This document shows, piece after piece, positions 20,503-29,554 of a DNA stretch of 31,281 bases. The stretch is from Chara braunii (Eukaryota > Streptophyta > Charophyceae > Charales > Characeae), in assembly GCA_003427395.1 (NCBI GenBank), contig BFEA01000157.1, positions 2,445,638 to 2,476,918 of the forward strand, written 5' to 3'. The translations under genes were made by a program, and so were the position numbers. Below the pieces are notes generated by a model, which made no database searches, was not told the origin of the DNA, and saw only the letters and a list, made by a program, of their open reading frames with translations. Within the stretch, counting starts at the first letter, position 1. The number at the start of each line of letters is the position of its first letter.

Positions 20503-21743
20503 TTACTTGGATGGTTGACTTCTCTTCTCTCTCTTTGGAGTCACTGTAGGGATCAAATCAGGGTCTCTAAAGATGAATTTACGAAGTCTCGACCCTGATA
20601 CCATGTCATGAATCCTGGATCCATCAATTTCTGAGATCTGATAAACCTTGCCTTCTGCTTCTCCTGTGATTCTGTAAGGACCAAGCCATCTGGGCTCCAA
20701 TCTTTTAGCCCATTGTGTTTCAAGAGAACTGTCAAACAAAAGAACGACATCTCCGATCTTCAATTTCTCTTTTCTTATGTATTTTTTCTTGTTTCATCTT
20801 CGTTGATCCGATAGTCTGCTGGATGCCATTCTCTCCGCTGCATCTATCACTGCCTGATCAACTTCAGATATCTGCTTCATTCTGATCTGAAGGAGTTATG
20901 AAATAGAATAATCTCTGTCGCTTTCTTGACTTGACCACGTTTTGTCAATACTCTCAATTGGTAACATAGCATAACGGCCATACCACAGTGTAAAAGGTGC
21001 ATAACCAGTAGTTCTCTTGACTGTGATGTTATTAGCATATACAACACCTCTTAACATCTTTGGCCAGTTACTGAGTTTTCCTTCACACCACTTGGTCAAT
21101 GAATCTTTCAAAGTTCTGTGGCCTATTTCAACAGGTGCATTCGCTTGAGGATGGTAAGTAGTCACATACCAAATTCTGACACCCAATCTGATTGTAATTC
21201 TTCCGACAACCTCATTCTGAATTCTGATCCTCTGTCTGAGACAAATTCTCTGATAAAAGGATACCTGAGATAGACTTCCTCTATCCAATCAACCACTTGC
21301 TCGTCTGTCTTCCTTTTCAGAGCTTTTGCCTCAACGTATCCAGAGAAATTATCTCTCATGTTTAGTATGTATCTCATCCCACCCTTGCCTGGAGGCATAG
21401 TGATGAGATCCAGATGAACTTTACTACCTGACTCTACCAAGATTGTAGGGAATAGGGGTTCAATCATCCTCGTGGTAGACCTCTTCTGACATAAGACACA
21501 TGATTTACAGTATCTGAAAATCATGTCCCTCATGCCAGGCCAGAAGTAGAGTTTGATAGTCTTGGAGTAGGTAGCTCCGACAACCCTGTGGCCACCGACA
21601 ACCCCCTCATGTAGAGCAGTGATTATCTCTAACTGCCTCTCTTTACAACAGACCACTCTTAGTGGAGGTAGGTCTCCCTTATCATCCACAAAGAGATGTC
21701 CTCTTTTTAGTCTGAATTTCTTCCTTGAATCTTTACAATAATA
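20503..21743 (-). pseudogene. Ty3/Gypsy integrase (broken)
   Basis: Integrase inserts the retrotransposon cDNA into host DNA. The zinc-binding HHCC region is visible at about 21615-21485 with HEGVVGGH, YFWPGM and CKSCVLC. The catalytic core shows LDLITMP (first D), FVSDRGSEF (second D) and, in another frame, YHPQANAPVE (E), so the DDE triad is present. A single-base frameshift separates the last two near 21190. In-frame stops follow at 20896-20898 and near 20800. The C-terminal GPY/F module, with RLEPRWLGPYRI and SGSRLRKF, is intact at 20763-20560 and ends at a TAA at 20503. There is also an in-frame TAA at 21744-21746 between RNase H and this domain. No chromodomain is seen. Confidence 0.85.
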
Positions 21744-22660
21744 TTATTTTATCTGCTCCTTCTCCATCTTTCTGTCAATCTCTTGATAATTCTCATCATA
21801 TTCTTCAAAGAAGAAAAATATCTCTTCTTCCTTCTTTTCACTTTCCTCATCTTCCTTTGGTCCTGAACTTTTTCCAATTTCATGAGCAGTCATTTCTGCT
21901 GCATTAACTCTTGCATACCAATCGTTTGGTTCATCATCTTCTTCTTTCCCTAGAATCGACTCATAAACGTATGAACTTGTATTTTTTTCCAAATTGTCTT
22001 TTTTTTCTGGCCACATACTCCACTTGTAGGAGCATGGTGCCTCATAATCTTCATCATCTTTTTCATTAAGGAAATTATCAACATAGGCAAATTCTTCAAT
22101 TGTTCCATTCACATCTTCTTCTTCCTTCCGCCACTCAATCCGGCTTAAGTCATCCGCTCTGTTCTTCTCAGTGAGAATCTTTTCCAATTTAAAATCATAT
22201 GTCCAGATGAAAGCGATCCACCAGCTGACTGTTGGATCTACCTGTTGGTGCTTTTTAATGACACCTATCACAGAAGATGCATCAGTCCTCAAGATGAATC
22301 TCCCTCCCAAAACGTAGTGCCTGAAGCACCTGAGGCTATGGATGATTGACAGTAACTCTTTCCTGAATTGAGTGTAGCTTCTTTCAGTACAATTGAGGGT
22401 TCTACTTTCAAATCTTAGAGGTCTTTCTCTCTCATTTTCATCTTTCTGTATAAGTACCCCACCCAGAGCAACTGGTCCTCCATTTACCTCAATGATGAAA
22501 GGTCTTGTCTCCTCATCATCGTAATATGGTACTCCCAGCACTACACCACCATCTCTTAGTTTTTCTTGCAACGTTTCTGTTGCAGCCTGCCTTTTATCAT
22601 TCCATGATGAGTTAGCCCCTTGTCTTACCATCTCTCGCAGAGGTTCTGCAAGGGCAACAA
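21744..22660 (-). pseudogene. RNase H domain plus acidic linker of pol
   Basis: RNase H degrades the RNA strand during retrotransposon reverse transcription. The frame opens inside the RT connection region, after a -1 frame change near 22660. It carries PFIIEVNGGP, where the first catalytic D is replaced by N. KELLSIIHSLRCFRHYVLGG follows with the E kept, then LRTDASSV with a D kept, and RADDLSR at the domain end (about 22150). The downstream 130 codons are an E/D/K-rich linker not typical of the family, ending at a TAA (21744-21746). The same frame continues past that stop into integrase, so the stop is a point lesion. Confidence 0.8.
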
Positions 22661-23771
22661 AATGAGGAATAAAATCCTCCAGAATCCATAGACTCCCAAG
22701 AAACTCCTGACATCTGTCACTTTTTTGAGAGGCAGAGACCAGTTCAAGATTTTGTCTATCTTCTTGGGATTTGGACTCCTACCCTTGGAGAAACATGTGA
22801 AGCCCAGGATTGTCACTTTTGATTGAAAGAGAAGGGACTTTGGTCCACTGGCAGTCATATTATACTTTTGAAGTCTTTCTAGGACCATCTTTACTCCTTC
22901 AGCATGTTCCCAGACAAACTTTCTCACTCCCCCCGCGACGAAAGTTTCATCCCTTACCAGGGGTCCTTTTACAGGATTATCATCAATGTAGAGACTGGTT
23001 ATTTCAGGGGAAATATCCTGCATGACTTTAATCATATCCTTTTGAACCGCTGCTGCTCCGTTAGTCCAGCCTTGAGGTACCACGCACATCTGAATAAACC
23101 CCATTGGCGTGTGCATGACAGTCATTGGCCGACTAATGGGATCAATAGGGAACTGATCATAGCCAGAAGACAGGTCAACTAGAGAATAAATGCATCGATC
23201 GGCAAATGATTCAGCGAGGAGATCAGCACTAGGAAGACTACATAGAATTGAGTTTCTGAAGATTCTGTATCCATCTTAGTCCGCCCTCTGGTTTCCAGAA
23301 ACAAAACCAGTGGTTAGCATACGGTCCATCAGCAGGTCCAGCAACATTTGACGCAATCTTTTTGTCAAGATACTTCACAACCTCTGCCTCTTCCTTCAAG
23401 GCATACTTGGTTAGTCTATCATTCCATGGAACATGATCAACTTTCCAAATCTTGGCCATCTTGATCATGTCCACGTCCAGTCGCCCCCTCTCTTCATTAT
23501 TAAAAGAGATAGCACCAGAGAATTCCTGACACATCTTGAAGATATATTTTTTCTCTTTATGCAGGATAAACTGATCTGAGCCTATCTTCATTGTGTCAAA
23601 CCTTTCTTTGGTAACCCTATTCTCCAGTTTTGCTGATTCCCCCAATACTCTTATAATCTGTCTTTCCTTTTCCAATACTTCATCATAATCTTTCTCTATT
23701 AAGACTGCCACTGAGTTTTTCTTCACCCCCTTGGACTTGTATTTTCTTTTTGACCCAGTGACTATTTTCCT
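22625..23771 (-). pseudogene. Ty3/Gypsy reverse transcriptase (broken)
   Basis: This domain copies element RNA into cDNA. The frame begins at the -1 slip site (23771). It passes through a K-rich stretch, then RT block 1 with PWNDRLTKY and WKPEGGLRWIQNLQKLN, and stops at 23238. A frame change near 23230 leads to the next block, with LVDLSSGYDQFPI (first catalytic D), TPMGFIQMCVVPQGWTNG and the catalytic YIDD at 22979-22990, followed by PVKGP. FLGVYGFWR marks the thumb/connection. Another frame change near 22660 joins it to RNase H. The catalytic aspartates are all present, so frame lesions rather than active-site loss inactivate it. The clade within Ty3/Gypsy is uncertain. Confidence 0.9.
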
Positions 23772-23777
23772 AAAAAA
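23707..23777 (-). promoter_or_regulatory. Candidate programmed -1 ribosomal frameshift signal
   Basis: On the minus strand the heptamer TTTTTTA (23777-23771) lies in the X XXY YYZ phase of the protease frame (CTT TTT TTA). After an 8-nt spacer, GTCACTGGGT (23762-23753) can pair over 10 bp, with two G-U pairs, with ACTCAGTGGC (23716-23707) across a 36-nt loop. The protease frame stops at TAG (23764-23762), two codons after the slip site. Shifting by -1 enters the RT frame exactly, with no further gap. The same heptamer is used by HIV-1. Alternative: a chance single-base loss in a T run. Confidence 0.65.
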
Positions 23778-24985
23778 AGGTGAGTCGATGCAAATCTCAA
23801 TTTCATCCTTCCTTCCTTAGCAGTTTCTACAGCTTTCTTGAAGGCTTCAATTTGCCCATCCTCATCTTCAAGTTTTCCAAGGGCTTTCATAATTTTCGAA
23901 ACTTGATTGATTCCCACTGAAATCTTTTCTTTTGCTTCTCGTTTTCCTTCCTCCTTTAGTCTCCTAACCCTTTCAGCAGATTCCTCCATCCTGATCGAAT
24001 TAACAGATAGTTGATGCTTGAAATCATTTTTCGTAGCGACCATATAAGTCTGTTCTTGAGCAGTCTCTGGGTCCTGTAGACTGATCCAGGATGACCCCTC
24101 ATGACTGAAAAATTGGACCGCCTTCATCCTATGCAAGAATGAAGTTCCCAAGATACAGTCATGATCCAGATCAGATACTACAAAACCTAGTAACTCCACA
24201 GTCATCGCCCCAACCTTGATAGACAAAGTATCAATGAATCCTGCCACGAACAACTCTCCTGCAATATTACTCAGTACATTTTGTGCAGGTCTGTCAATTG
24301 ATAAATTACAAGTTTTCATCGTTCTTCGTGAAAGAAGTATAATCTCTGCCCCATAATCTACTAGGGCTAGAATCTTCACTTGATTAATGTGAATTGTAAG
24401 ATGCCCACAACCCATGGTTGCAAATCTCATCTTGCAACCTTGCAGTGATCTATTCACTTGGTTGGGAAAGACCGACCCCAAATAATTAACTTCCATTTGC
24501 TTCTTCTCAATTAGCCTTTTCAACTCCTCTCTCAGTTTGAGTGCTAGTGTCATTGCTTCCTTGAAAGACAGTGTCACTTCCGTTTCTTCCAACATCTTAG
24601 CAATTACATCAGAAATCACAGTCCCATCATCCTAATCACTCTTAAGAATAAATTTTATCTTTCTTCCCTGTTCATTCTCTTCCTGTGAACGTTCCGGTTC
24701 AGGATCATCAAGGATGTCGATAAGTGATTCCTCAGCCTTCTTTCTTTTTTTTTCTTCTATTATTTGAGGTGTCATACGGGTTTGGTGGTTCCTTACTTCA
24801 CCAACCCTGACACTAGGTTCCATGATAAGTTCTGGGGGTAGACTCCGATGGAATGACATCATGTTAGTCAGGAAATGAGCCATTTCATTGGAAGAGGACT
24901 CTATTAATCCAGAAGGATTATGAAAAATAGGATTCTCTCCCAATGGAGATTCACTTGTTGATGCCTCACTAGGCTCACACTCTGT
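23762..24985 (-). pseudogene. Gag-pol linker and aspartic protease
   Basis: The protease processes the Gag-Pol polyprotein. In the same frame as the zinc-knuckle region, a linker rich in E/K/S (24943-24632) is followed by an in-frame TAG (24632-24634). The protease proper comes next, with ILALVDYGAEIILLSRR (about 24373-24323; the D codon is at 24356-24358) and DCILGTSFL as the second conserved block. The usual D-S/T-G is here D-Y-G, which should impair catalysis. A charged, probably helical tail of about 90 residues follows before the frameshift cassette. The zero frame ends at TAG 23762-23764. Confidence 0.75.
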
Positions 24986-26232
24986 TTATGTTAAGGACTG
25001 CAAAAACAACTCAATCGTGGTATAGGGGTCATCTGCTCTTTGTATTAGTTCATTAGACAAGTCTCCAGTGAGGAAATGAACATTCACATTGACCTTTCTC
25101 TTCTTCTTAATCTTCATCTTTTCATCATGTTTAAGAGCAAGAAGCCTCATACCTCCCGGATGTCTGGGGTCCAACTTATTCCATGAGCTATCACAGACAT
25201 GGCCCATTGCATCTTTCTTTGCCACCCCACTTCTTACATCCTCCTCAAGTGGCTTGCAGTAGGTGGTAGTATATTCACTTTCTCCACAATAGTAGCAAGT
25301 AAAATTCCTCTTAGGACGCTCATCATATTTTCTTCTCTCTCTGTTTCCTCCATCACCATTCTTTTCATTTCTTTTGGCTCTGGACGAATCCCCCTTCTTA
25401 CCATGATTTTCGTTGTCATCATCATCGTCGTCATCCTCCTCACTTTCAACCTTTTTCTTCCCCATGTCATCCACAGCATGCGTTGCAGGCCTTGCAGGCA
25501 TAAAGGTAGCCATCACTTTTTGAAGAATATTCTCAGCAGTTAGATTGCTTCCTCTATTAATTTCATTCTCAGTCTCTCAGTCCTTGGCCAAAACACTGAT
25601 CTGATCCAGTGACCATTTCTTATGGGAGACAGTAGGTAGAGTTCTTATGATTGCAACCATTTTATCCCGTCTGAGAGGATAGTTTTGAGCTTGATTAAGA
25701 ACCGCTTGCCTTTCAGTGTCAGTAAAATTTGTCAAAAATATATGCCATCTCTGAGCTTCATCCATATATGAAATTCTTCTTGCTGTTCGGATGAAGATCT
25801 GAAGAAAACATTGAAAGTGTCATATTTAGCTCTTCTGATGTTAAGTAAATCCTTAGTTGTGGTTGAAACTGAATCTTTCTCAAATTCCTTTTTCAGTCTC
25901 TCCTTGACTTCTTCCCAAGTAGTAGCACCTTCCATTAGTTCCTGAACTGCTAGTCTCAAATCAGTGTCACAATAAGATAGAAGGTGCTTAAATCGTTGTT
26001 TATCTGTCCAGCCATAACTGAGTCCAAATAATTCATACTCATCCAACAAGTCGTTAACCTGAGGTCCTCTGAAGCAGGGAATTCTCTCATCTGGCCTCTT
26101 TGCTCTTGCAATGTCCGACCCTTCTTTTATAGTATCAACTCTTTCGACCAGTTCCCGTATAACCCAAACCAAGGTCTCTTCATTGGTCCCTGCAGATGTA
26201 CTTGGTCTTGCTCGTCGTGCCATCTTGACCAT
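24986..26232 (-). pseudogene. Gag (capsid-nucleocapsid), broken
   Basis: Gag forms the virus-like particle and binds element RNA. The likely start is the ATG at 26232 (MVKMARR), since upstream codons of the same frame include stops. A capsid-like part carries LLDEYELFGLSYGW and TTWEEVKERLKKEFEKD, typical of the retrotransposon Gag family. Near 25760 a one-base (-1) frame change joins it to the next segment, which is cut by TGA at 25577-25579. After an acidic D/E run and a basic R/K stretch comes the nucleocapsid zinc knuckle CYYCGESEYTTTYC (25297-25256). Its spacing is CX2CX4-X4C, but the metal-binding H is replaced by Y. An in-frame TAA lies at 24986-24988. Confidence 0.8.
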
Positions 26233-26292
26233 AGACTTTTCCCAGATATCCTCTTCTCTTTCTTTCACCCTTATCCTTTTCTTCTCTGCTCT

Positions 26293-26559
26293 TCAATCTC
26301 TCACTCTTCTCGCAAGAGATACAGACTCATTTCTCTCTTCTCTTGTCTGCTCTACCCTCTGAGAGTTCTGTACATATAGAGTATAAGCAATAATTGATTG
26401 GGTAGTGATCAAGGGCAGTGCAATCCTTCTCAGCCTTCCAATGTAATCTTCAATCAACTCCCTCTCATCATTTCAATTCAATCTTCTATTATACCCCTTT
26501 ATAGTACCCCGAATCATAAAATATCGAGTCAGGTCTATAATCTCATAATCAAATTGCAT
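26293..26559 (-). pseudogene. Accessory-domain copy G, next to gag
   Basis: This frame starts at an ATG (26559) three bases after the stop of copy F, giving TAA ACA ATG. It shares its reading phase with gag. It contains FDYEIIDLTRYFMIRG, then a helix-like segment and TTQSIIAYTLYVQ, and ends with SVSLARRVRD. Copy F has the matching pieces ALRITTDQTEISYLLKVV and RVSLARRI in the same order, so F and G are close paralogues. Two TGA stops, at 26473-26475 and 26293-26295, break it and separate it from gag. Without them it could have been an N-terminal extension of Gag. Function unknown. Confidence 0.6.
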
Positions 26560-26562
26560 TGT

Positions 26563-26960
26563 TTACTGCCCACTATTGATCCTTCTTGCAAGAGAGACCC
26601 GTTCCTGAAAAGTGTGGTATGATACTCTCTTAGTAGTTCCCACTTTCACCACTTTTAACAGATAGCTTATCTCAGTCTGATCAGTGGTAATTCTCAAGGC
26701 AGAATCTCTCATGCGATCTAAGAAAGGCTGCAAAAACTCAAGCTCATCCAGGGTAGAAAAATTTCTGTCAGAGATCCGAAGAGTCCCTTCTATCTTGACT
26801 ACTCTACCTTCCAACACAACTCCCAGTGTCAAATGTTCAGTCAAACTGGGCATTGCTAATCTTCATAAGCAACATCTGAAAGGTAGATCTCAGGTTGGAC
26901 ATAATTAGGGACCTCGAATCTGTGTTCAAAGGTACTCAGGAGTAGGGATTTTATCATCAC
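26563..26960 (-). pseudogene. Accessory-domain copy F
   Basis: The larger part is an open frame from ATG 26853 to TAA 26563 (96 codons). Key pieces are LRISDRNFSTLDELEFLQPF, a helix-like LDRMRDSALRI, and VGTTKRVSYHTF followed by SLARRI. Upstream, in another frame between about 26960 and 26860, a peptide with FEHRFEVPNYVQPEIYLSD matches the position of the N-terminal FxYExxxY block of copies C and D. A one-base frame change and stops near 26860 therefore break one longer copy. Strong likeness to copy G. Function unknown. Confidence 0.55.
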
Positions 26961-26969
26961 AGTGGAGTT

Positions 26970-27405
26970 TTTTTCTCTTGCTCTACCAATCTCTGCAATG
27001 GCTACCAACAGAGGCATCCAATCTCTCCTGCCTTCAAATCCCTCAGCAATTGAGAACTCAGGAAGCCTCTCAAATTGCCTTACTTCTTTCCCCCAGGTTA
27101 CTTTTCTTTTTAACTTCTAAAGCCACTCTTTGGTCCTTATGACACTAATATACGCACATTTCTGACACTTCAAGTAGTCATCTTCCCTTTCTAGACCTGC
27201 CGGTACATAAAATCCTTACGTCTAGGCTGCCTGTACTCAGGAATTTGACCACTGGAATGTGAAATATTATGGGCCCTCTCTCACAAGTCTCATATCTCAG
27301 GATCACAAAAGGATTATCACACCCTATCACCTCATAGAGTTTACCATTCACAGTAGTTATCCTGGCTACTGAGAGTATTCTTCTTGGACTCTCTTCACTT
27401 TCCAT
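26970..27405 (-). pseudogene. Accessory-domain copy E
   Basis: An ATG at 27405 lies inside the 3' end of copy D, in the -1 frame relative to it; the overlap is about 40 nt. The N-terminal part carries GKLYEVIGCDNP, then GPIIFHIPVVKF and SLDVRIL. These align with the YE..., LYVLTFYF and YDVRIYV blocks of copy C. The frame stops with TGA at 27178. Another frame continues the domain (KCQKCAYISVIRTKEWL, an in-frame TAG near 27118, then RQFERLPEF and RRDWMPLLVAIAEIGRARE). That matches the helix and the final W-x-V-x-FA block of C and D. Confidence 0.55.
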
Positions 27406-27860
27406 GCAAACTTTACCATGACATACCAAATGTGTCTTGGGAATGTGAGTCCCTCAACAGACGGAGACGGTATTCCAACAAAAAGTCTAACATAGGTGCT
27501 AAAGGAGAAATTTCTTCCCTCTCGCTCTAATCTTCTCTTCTCATCATGCACAAGATTCGACGCTCGTTGCCAACACGCACCTTTTCGGTTTTCATCAAAT
27601 TTTTGCTTCGGCACATAAATCCTAATATCATATTCATCAAGATCAATAAAATAGCATGTAAGAACATACAAACTGTCTTGTTCTTGTCCTGATTTCCTTA
27701 TGACTTCATACCTCATGATTTCATAAGAAATTACAGCCTTATATGCTATAAAATTAAGAGAATTCAGCAGTTTGTCTGATTCGGCCCTACTCAGCCCTTC
27801 ATGGCCTCTTATCAGTCTAAGTTTAGATTTCTCCCTCAAGGGTACATAACGTCGACTCAT
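27366..27860 (-). CDS. Accessory protein D (164 aa), unknown function
   Basis: An intact frame whose ATG overlaps the stop of copy C by one base (TGATG). It is clearly paralogous to copy C. In both, LYVLT falls at residues 64-68, and the block YFxDLDxYDxRIYVPK falls at residues 70-85. A charged helix with EKRRLERE follows, then an FSFST strand segment and a C-terminal WYVMVKFAWKVKR. No signal peptide or membrane segment is seen. Predicted topology is alternating strands with one long charged helix; I do not recognise a known domain. The intact frame in an otherwise damaged element may reflect chance or longer selection. Confidence 0.65.
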   Translation of the reverse strand: MSRRYVPLREKSKLRLIRGHEGLSRAESDKLLNSLNFIAYKAVISYEIMRYEVIRKSGQEQDSLYVLTCYFIDLDEYDIRIYVPKQKFDENRKGACWQRASNLVHDEKRRLEREGRNFSFSTYVRLFVGIPSPSVEGLTFPRHIWYVMVKFAWKVKRVQEEYSQ

Positions 27861-28345
27861 CAGACCCTTTGACCTTTTTTCACTTTCTGGGCAAACTCAA
27901 TCACCACAAACCAATTATCTTTTGATAAATTTATATCAGGTAAGGGAGAAGCTGGAAATCCCTTGAAGGCAATAAATCTAGTAGATCCAGTGAAGCACTT
28001 GTTCTCTCTCTCAAGCCTCTCTTTCTCTCTCAGTACCACCTCTTCAGCAAATCCCCAACATCTCTCATATACTGCGTCAGCACTTCTTTCTTTTGGAACA
28101 TAGATTCTCACATCATACACATCCAGATCTGTGAAATAGAACGTCAATACATATAATCGTTCCGGCTTCGATCCGCTTTCGACCATCTCATACCTGACAA
28201 CTTCATATGAAAATATTTCTCTCTTGTTTAGAGTATTCAACGACCTTAGGAGACCTTCAATCTTCTCTTGACTTGGACCCGAACCTCTGCCAAAATTTGT
28301 CCTTCTTTGTCTGATTACTTCTGCTGAAATCTCTTCAGCTCTCAT
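27860..28345 (-). CDS. Accessory protein C (161 aa), unknown function
   Basis: An intact frame from ATG 28345 (MRAEEIS) to TGA 27860-27862. Residues 1-30 are basic and charged. Then come LLRSLN (32-37), FSYEVVRYE (45-53), RLYVLTFYF (63-71) and DLDVYDVRIYVPK (73-85). A helix with EKERLERE follows, and near the end WFVVIEFAQKVKKG. Blocks shared with copy D suggest roughly 35-45% identity by eye. It lies about 40 nt after the stop of copy B, behind an A-rich run that includes ten consecutive A. Function not known; location in the leader of a retrotransposon suggests an accessory role such as RNA binding or host interaction, which is inference only. Confidence 0.65.
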   Translation of the reverse strand: MRAEEISAEVIRQRRTNFGRGSGPSQEKIEGLLRSLNTLNKREIFSYEVVRYEMVESGSKPERLYVLTFYFTDLDVYDVRIYVPKERSADAVYERCWGFAEEVVLREKERLERENKCFTGSTRFIAFKGFPASPLPDINLSKDNWFVVIEFAQKVKKGQRV

Positions 28346-28385
28346 GACCACTGTTTTTTTTTTCTTCTTGTCAATACCATGTTGA

Positions 28386-28814
28386 TTATTGGCAGCCTGT
28401 TAGTCTCATCACAATAGCTGTCAGGTTAGGAGGGATTGAAACAGTCTTGTATGCCACTGGCATTATACCCCATTCCACTTTCTTCTTTTGCTTGATCAAG
28501 TCTGCCTTCCCGTCATAAATAAATTGGATCACGATCTCCCATAACCAATTAAAATTATCACCATCGTTGTTGCCTCCTTCCTTGACATAGGGGCGGATAT
28601 CATAGATATCTCCCTCCAAGAAATGAGTCAGCACTACGCAGATGATTGTGCCACAAGAATGATAGCCCCAACAAGCCTCATACCTGTAAGGAAATATCCC
28701 TCTTGTGGTAAATTTAGACAAATCTTTCAGAACACCACCGGCCAGCATTTGTCTTGTTCCGTTTCACTCTCTTCCTTTCAATTCCCTCCAGTGTATTGGG
28801 AGATAATTGGGCAT
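28386..28814 (-). pseudogene. Accessory-domain copy B, first after the PBS
   Basis: The longest clean stretch runs from ATG 28748 to TAA 28386 (120 codons). The same frame extends upstream to an ATG at 28814, interrupted by one TGA (28764-28766). The extended N-terminus contains YLPIHWRELKGR, which resembles YVPLREKSKLR of copy D, supporting the upstream start. Conserved pieces are VLKDLSK, IFPYRYEACWGY, CVVLTHFLEGDIYDIRPYV and a C-terminal segment with PPNLTAIVMRL. IYDIRPYV is closer to the HDLRPYL of the LTR-encoded copy A than to the RIYVPK of C and D. Function unknown. Confidence 0.6.
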
Positions 28815-29042
28815 ACCTGGTGTCAAGCTCAATTCTCTCCCGTCAATAATATCAATCTCATTTTTTCCGATCCAGTGTGATACCTCACACAAGGAAGAAA
28901 TAAATCACAGTTAGCAGTCGTGATTCTCAAGAAAATCGGGACTTAAATGAGAATAATAGAATTAACATGAAACTCACAGTAATGTCAACAGTTCTCACGT
29001 CCTAATCAAAGCTCAAAGACGATGATGATCCAGGTTCGTTCC

Positions 29043-29066
29043 GGACACGAAAATTTTTTCATGTCC
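29043..29066 (-). other. Hairpin overlapping the 3' edge of the PBS
   Basis: GGACACGAAAA (29043-29053) and TTTTCATGTCC (29056-29066) form an 11-bp stem with a 2-nt loop and a single non-Watson-Crick position (U-G in the element RNA). Three bases are shared with the primer-binding site. Such a structure could affect primer annealing, dimerisation or packaging; this is inferred. Confidence 0.5.
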
Positions 29067-29081
29067 CCGGCAACGGCGCCA
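29064..29081 (-). promoter_or_regulatory. Primer-binding site, plant tRNA-Asp type
   Basis: On the minus strand TGGCGCCGTTGCCGGGGA starts four bases (AAAA) after the LTR end. It is the exact complement of the last 18 nt of plant tRNA-Asp(GUC) including CCA, as recalled from that tRNA family. It sets the LTR boundary, the element's orientation and a plant-lineage host. Confidence 0.9.
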
Positions 29082-29554
29082 TTTTTGTCGCACTTTTTCC
29101 AGTCAAGCCTCTTCGGGCGACCGAAAAGCCAACAGGCTGTCACGCAGGATTTTGTATGTGATTGCAATAAATAAAATAAATTAAATAATGCAAATCCCTT
29201 CCTGTTGTGTGCGCCCGTCTTTGAGCGAGACCCTTCAATTGCGATTTTCGTCGGTCCCCGGTCTTAGGAATCTTTTATTTTTATTCGGAATAGTAGAGAA
29301 TTATGCAAATAATAATCATAAAATTATGGGGTGTTATGCATGCATCAATTATGTCAATCTGATTTTGAGAACTGTGACAAAACATCCACGAAGGCAATCA
29401 TCAAGCAAGAATAATGCAGAAAATAAAATCGACTGACTCGAGTAAAGACAGAAGCAATTGAGTGAGGGAAGAATGAAAACTCATAATAATCTCAGAAAGT
29501 ACACATAAACGAGCGTGGTCAGCACCTCTCAAGAGTCCTCACTCATCCCTCTGG

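Noticed and set aside
20517-20536. Purine-rich run on the minus strand at the end of integrase as polypurine tract
   Set aside because: It is inside the coding tail and is not followed by a TG start matching the LTR.
24632-24988. In-frame TAA and TAG in gag-pro as programmed readthrough sites
   Set aside because: Several such stops occur at unrelated places without recognisable readthrough context; decay is simpler.
25199-25543. 114-codon plus-strand frame with hydrophobic segments
   Set aside because: It is the antisense of the acidic/basic nucleocapsid part of gag.
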